From: JANRKT01 sp033763355
GTDB lineage: Bacteria; Bacteroidota; Bacteroidia; Chitinophagales; Chitinophagaceae
Reading direction: 5' to 3'
Assembly: GCA_033763355.1 (NCBI GenBank)
Contig: JANRKT010000041.1
Span: 1 to 9,391, forward strand
Length of the DNA: 9,391 bases
Of this stretch, positions 7,626 through 9,391 are shown in pieces. The notes below the pieces were generated by a model. That model worked only from the letters and a program-made list of their open reading frames with translations. It was not told the origin of the DNA and searched no databases. The translations under genes were made by a program, and so were the position numbers. How positions within the stretch are numbered: the first letter of the stretch is position 1; each line of letters begins with the position of its first letter.

Positions 7626-7705
7626 AAAAAATTCTTTTAACTCAACTTTCATATTTCTCACAGGCTTCGTTTCATTAAAGTGTTAAGAGATTGAAGAAGC
7701 TTTTC

Positions 7706-7713
7706 TATTTTTG
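7706..7713 (+). promoter_or_regulatory. Possible Bacteroidota -7 promoter element (TAnnTTTG)
   Basis: TATTTTTG fits the Bacteroidota primary sigma -7 consensus TAnnTTTG exactly and lies in the intergenic region before the cytochrome c gene, about 110 nt from its ATG. No clear TTG-type -33 element is found at the normal distance of about 17-23 nt upstream, so the match may be chance in AT-rich DNA. If real, transcription would start near 7720 and the palindrome at 7728-7770 would be in the 5' untranslated leader of the cytochrome message. Confidence 0.3.
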
Positions 7714-7727
7714 TTACCTGACTGCCA

Positions 7728-7770
7728 GCGTTGGTGCCTGCCTGTCCGGTTGACAGGTCCCCACCAACAC
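7728..7770. repeat. Long palindromic element between exuT and the cytochrome c gene
   Basis: An outer stem GTTGGTG (7730-7736) and CACCAAC (7762-7768) encloses, after a 4-by-4 internal loop, an inner stem CCTGTC (7741-7746) and GACAGG (7752-7757) with a 5-nt loop. The stems total 13 pairs and are GC-richer than their surroundings. The reverse strand can be read as VGGDLSTGQAGTNAG, a peptide type I recall turning up in predicted Bacteroidota proteins, which suggests a dispersed repeat family. This recall cannot be verified here. There is no T-run after either arm, so an intrinsic terminator is not well supported, though the hairpin may protect the 3' end of the exuT message. Confidence 0.6.
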
Positions 7771-7823
7771 TTTAAATAGCTTCAATGCCAGAATATTATT
7801 TTGTTCATTAAAAAAACCCTGCA

Positions 7824-8225
7824 ATGATAAAAAGGATTTTACTCACCGTATTTTTTGTTTCGTTTGCGGCATTGTATGCTATTGCACAAAGCGACAACCT
7901 TGCTGAAAGCATGAAAAGAGGAAAAGAAGTATATACACTCAATTGCCAGAGCTGCCACATGGAAAAAGGCGAAGGCCTCGAAGGCGCTTTTCCGCCTCTT
8001 GCTAAAACTACATACCTGAAAGATGCAAAGAAAATAATCGGCATTATACTCAATGGCCAGACAGGGGAGATTAACGTAAACGGTAAAAAATATGATTCCG
8101 CAATGCCGGGGCAGAATTATCTATCCGACGAGCAGATTGCTGATGTATTAAACTATGTACGCAACAACTGGGGCAATAAATATCCTGCAGTTACACCTGC
8201 ACACGTAAAAGCTGAAAGAAAATAA
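7824..8225 (+). CDS. Periplasmic class I c-type cytochrome, single haem
   Basis: This is a small electron carrier of the cytochrome c class I fold, exported by Sec and given one covalent haem in the periplasm. The 133-residue precursor begins with a clear signal peptide (MIKR, then a hydrophobic core ending near AIAQ at 19-22). The haem-binding CQSCH is at residues 41-45, with His45 as proximal ligand. The distal ligand is expected to be Met94 in the segment YDSAMPGQ, and the helix LSDEQIADVLNYVRNNWGN (100-118) is the usual C-terminal helix. The redox partner cannot be told: no dehydrogenase or oxidase gene is in view. It lies 198 nt after exuT, probably in a separate transcription unit, and 42 nt before a same-strand membrane protein gene with which it may be co-transcribed. 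No lipobox is present, so a soluble form is likely. Confidence 0.93.
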   Translation: MIKRILLTVFFVSFAALYAIAQSDNLAESMKRGKEVYTLNCQSCHMEKGEGLEGAFPPLAKTTYLKDAKKIIGIILNGQTGEINVNGKKYDSAMPGQNYLSDEQIADVLNYVRNNWGNKYPAVTPAHVKAERK

Positions 8226-8267
8226 GTGCTGGGCAAACAGAGTACATACAAGTAGCCGGGTTTAAGA

Positions 8268-8792
8268 ATGAAAAAATTTGCTGTCTTTACATCTGCCCTT
8301 TTCATTTCCACGATTTCTGCAGGCTTCTATGGTATCATCCATGACCAGTGCACGTACACTATTTCTCCGGAGTACTTTACAAAATTCAAATACAGCCAGT
8401 TTGGCTTACAGCCTGAATGGTTTGGCGGCCACAGGCAAACGGTTGCAGTTATTGGGTTTCTTGCTGCGTGGTGGACGGGTGCCGTTATTGGGTTGGTACT
8501 TGGTTCAGTTGCATTGATATACCCTGATTACCTGAAGATGCGCAAAGCAATTTTAAGAGCAATACTTCTCACATGCTGCATAGCATTATCAGCAGGGTTC
8601 ATAGGTTTTATTTACGGCAGGTTTTATCTGATTAACCGGCAGGTTGACTGGTGGTTCCCGGCCGACCTTGTTGACAAAAACAATTTTATCGTTGTGGGAT
8701 CAATACACAATTTCAGTTACATGGGCGGGTTGATTGGAATGGTGATTGCTATTGTGGATATGATAATAAAGCGGAAGGTTGTTGTCGCTTAA
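8268..8792 (+). CDS. Four-helix integral membrane protein of unknown function
   Basis: I do not recognise a characterised family. The 174-residue product has four probable membrane helices at about residues 4-24, 57-84, 94-118 and 140-167. A loop between helices 1 and 2 (about 25-56) contains CTYTISPEYFTKFKYSQFGLQ and a GGHRQ stretch just before helix 2. Trp-rich segments (AAWWTG near 67-71, DWWFP near 127-131) sit at helix ends. There are no haem motifs (CxxCH) or paired metal ligands to suggest catalysis. I recall uncharacterised proteins with a similar SPEYFTKFK segment in Bacteroidota, but this is memory only. It follows the cytochrome c gene by 42 nt on the same strand and converges with the lipoprotein gene 16 nt downstream. 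The ATG at 8268 begins MKKF directly before helix 1, which supports that start. Confidence 0.75.
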   Translation: MKKFAVFTSALFISTISAGFYGIIHDQCTYTISPEYFTKFKYSQFGLQPEWFGGHRQTVAVIGFLAAWWTGAVIGLVLGSVALIYPDYLKMRKAILRAILLTCCIALSAGFIGFIYGRFYLINRQVDWWFPADLVDKNNFIVVGSIHNFSYMGGLIGMVIAIVDMIIKRKVVVA

Positions 8793-8808
8793 CAGGTAAA
8801 AGCTTAAA

Positions 8809-9276
8809 TCATTTCTTAACCCTCACATACTTTTCAATATTCATCCTGTCTATTCCTTCTTTTTCAATTTTTTCAACCCCGCTCTGTATCAGTGTGTCGG
8901 CATTAATGGCAACAGTAAATGTAAAATCATGGCCCTCCCAGTTTCTTGCAGTGCAATATTCAAGATGCTCAGTATAGGTGTTGCCTGATAGCGTATAGCT
9001 TCCTCCCCCCGCACTGAAAACCGCAAACGAATCTTTTCCGCCATTCAGGTCGTGATGCAAAAATGTAAAATGTGAATCATTGATGATTTTTATAAAAGAT
9101 ACATTCTTTGTGTAATCAGTAACAGTGGTATCACCCTTTTCAATAAGAGTGCCTGTAATAAGTTTCCATGTCCCGGTTAAAGGCAAAGGGGCAGGTTTTG
9201 ATACACTGCTGTTACCTGAATTATTGCATGACAGGAAAATGCCGCAGATGAAAACAGGCCAGATGTTTAATTTCAT
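8809..9276 (-). CDS. Probable lipocalin-like lipoprotein
   Basis: The 155-residue precursor has a lipoprotein signal peptide: MKLN, a hydrophobic stretch, then the lipobox FLSC with Cys17 as the expected lipidated residue, followed by a Ser/Asn/Pro-rich linker (18-33). The mature part opens with LTGTWKLITG (33-42) and continues as alternating polar and hydrophobic strands typical of small lipocalin-like beta barrels of Bacteroidota, including GGGSYTLSGNTYTEHLEYC (90-108) and a C-terminal IDRMNIEKYVRVKK. The function is unknown; such proteins are usually annotated only as membrane or secreted. Anchoring in the envelope is expected, with Asn at +2 and +3 after the cysteine. The gene is on the opposite strand to its neighbour, ends 16 nt from it, and is likely expressed from the AT-rich region beyond 9276. 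Confidence 0.82.
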   Translation of the reverse strand: MKLNIWPVFICGIFLSCNNSGNSSVSKPAPLPLTGTWKLITGTLIEKGDTTVTDYTKNVSFIKIINDSHFTFLHHDLNGGKDSFAVFSAGGGSYTLSGNTYTEHLEYCTARNWEGHDFTFTVAINADTLIQSGVEKIEKEGIDRMNIEKYVRVKK

Positions 9277-9291
9277 TATGAACTATTATTT

Positions 9292-9306
9292 CTTGTAAGA
9301 TACAAG
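9292..9306. promoter_or_regulatory. Short perfect inverted repeat upstream of the lipoprotein gene
   Basis: CTTGTA (9292-9297) and TACAAG (9301-9306) form a perfect 6-bp inverted repeat with a 3-nt centre, 15 nt before the - strand start codon. It could be a small operator or a leader hairpin. A repeat this short occurs by chance in AT-rich DNA. I find no convincing TAnnTTTG promoter element between it and the window end. Confidence 0.25.
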
Positions 9307-9391
9307 AGATTGGCGAAATCATATTTTAAAATTGATGTATTATACTTCTTATCCAACTTATTGCCTTTATTTTTAAATGCAATTTTCTCAC

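Noticed and set aside
7626..7660. Terminator hairpin directly after exuT (TGTGA and TCACA)
   Set aside because: The arms are only 5 bp and separated by a long AT-rich loop, so a functional stem is unlikely.
7326..7661. 111-codon open frame on the - strand at the exuT 3' end
   Set aside because: It is antisense to conserved transporter helices; its composition reflects the complement of exuT codons.
7730..7768. Intrinsic transcription terminator for exuT
   Set aside because: The hairpin is strong, but the downstream sequence ACTTTAAATAGC has no T-run and the arms are interrupted. It is better described as a repeat-like palindrome.
8793..8808. Bidirectional terminator between the convergent genes
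   Set aside because: The 16-nt space is too short and holds no stable hairpin; any terminator would lie inside the coding ends and none is evident.

Overview
The window is chromosomal DNA from a member of the Bacteroidota, most likely the Chitinophagales or Sphingobacteriales. The evidence is as follows. Start codons are preceded by A-rich stretches with A at -3 and often -6, not by Shine-Dalgarno sequences. The protein variants resemble Bacteroidota versions. One TAnnTTTG-type -7 promoter element is present. Two palindromic elements resemble repeats I remember as dispersed in Bacteroidota genomes, although that last point is recall and not a search. No phage, plasmid, insertion sequence, CRISPR, tRNA or rRNA is visible.

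Positions 1 to 7625, all on the + strand, form one catabolic gene cluster for D-galacturonate, the pectin sugar acid, in the order uxaB (5' end cut by the window), uxaA, uxaC, kdgK, kdgA, exuT. The products fit one linear route. ExuT imports the hexuronate. UxaC isomerises galacturonate to tagaturonate. UxaB reduces it to altronate, and UxaA dehydrates that to 2-keto-3-deoxygluconate (KDG). KdgK phosphorylates KDG to KDPG, and KdgA cleaves KDPG to pyruvate and glyceraldehyde-3-phosphate. The genes are close together: 1 nt between uxaB and uxaA, a 38-nt overlap of kdgK and kdgA, and gaps of 122, 38 and 65 nt elsewhere. They therefore look like one operon. No regulator and no mannonate-branch genes (uxuA/uxuB) are in view.

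Positions 7626 to 7823 are a 198-nt intergenic region with a possible promoter element and a long palindrome. A small periplasmic class I cytochrome c (7824-8225) follows, then a four-helix membrane protein of unknown function (8268-8792). A probable lipocalin-like lipoprotein lies convergently on the - strand (8809-9276). The last 115 nt (9277-9391) are AT-rich and upstream of the lipoprotein gene. They hold a short perfect inverted repeat and nothing else recognisable. No gene-free stretch exceeds 300 nt.

The most unusual feature is in uxaA. A short repeat-like segment, read as SPLSAGEGPGLRL, sits in frame inside the altronate dehydratase, just before its conserved Gly-Cys-Gly-Gly region. 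It looks like a dispersed palindromic element that was accepted as protein-coding sequence. I see no undescribed multi-gene system. Apart from the repeats, the window is a conventional hexuronate operon followed by three poorly characterised envelope genes.
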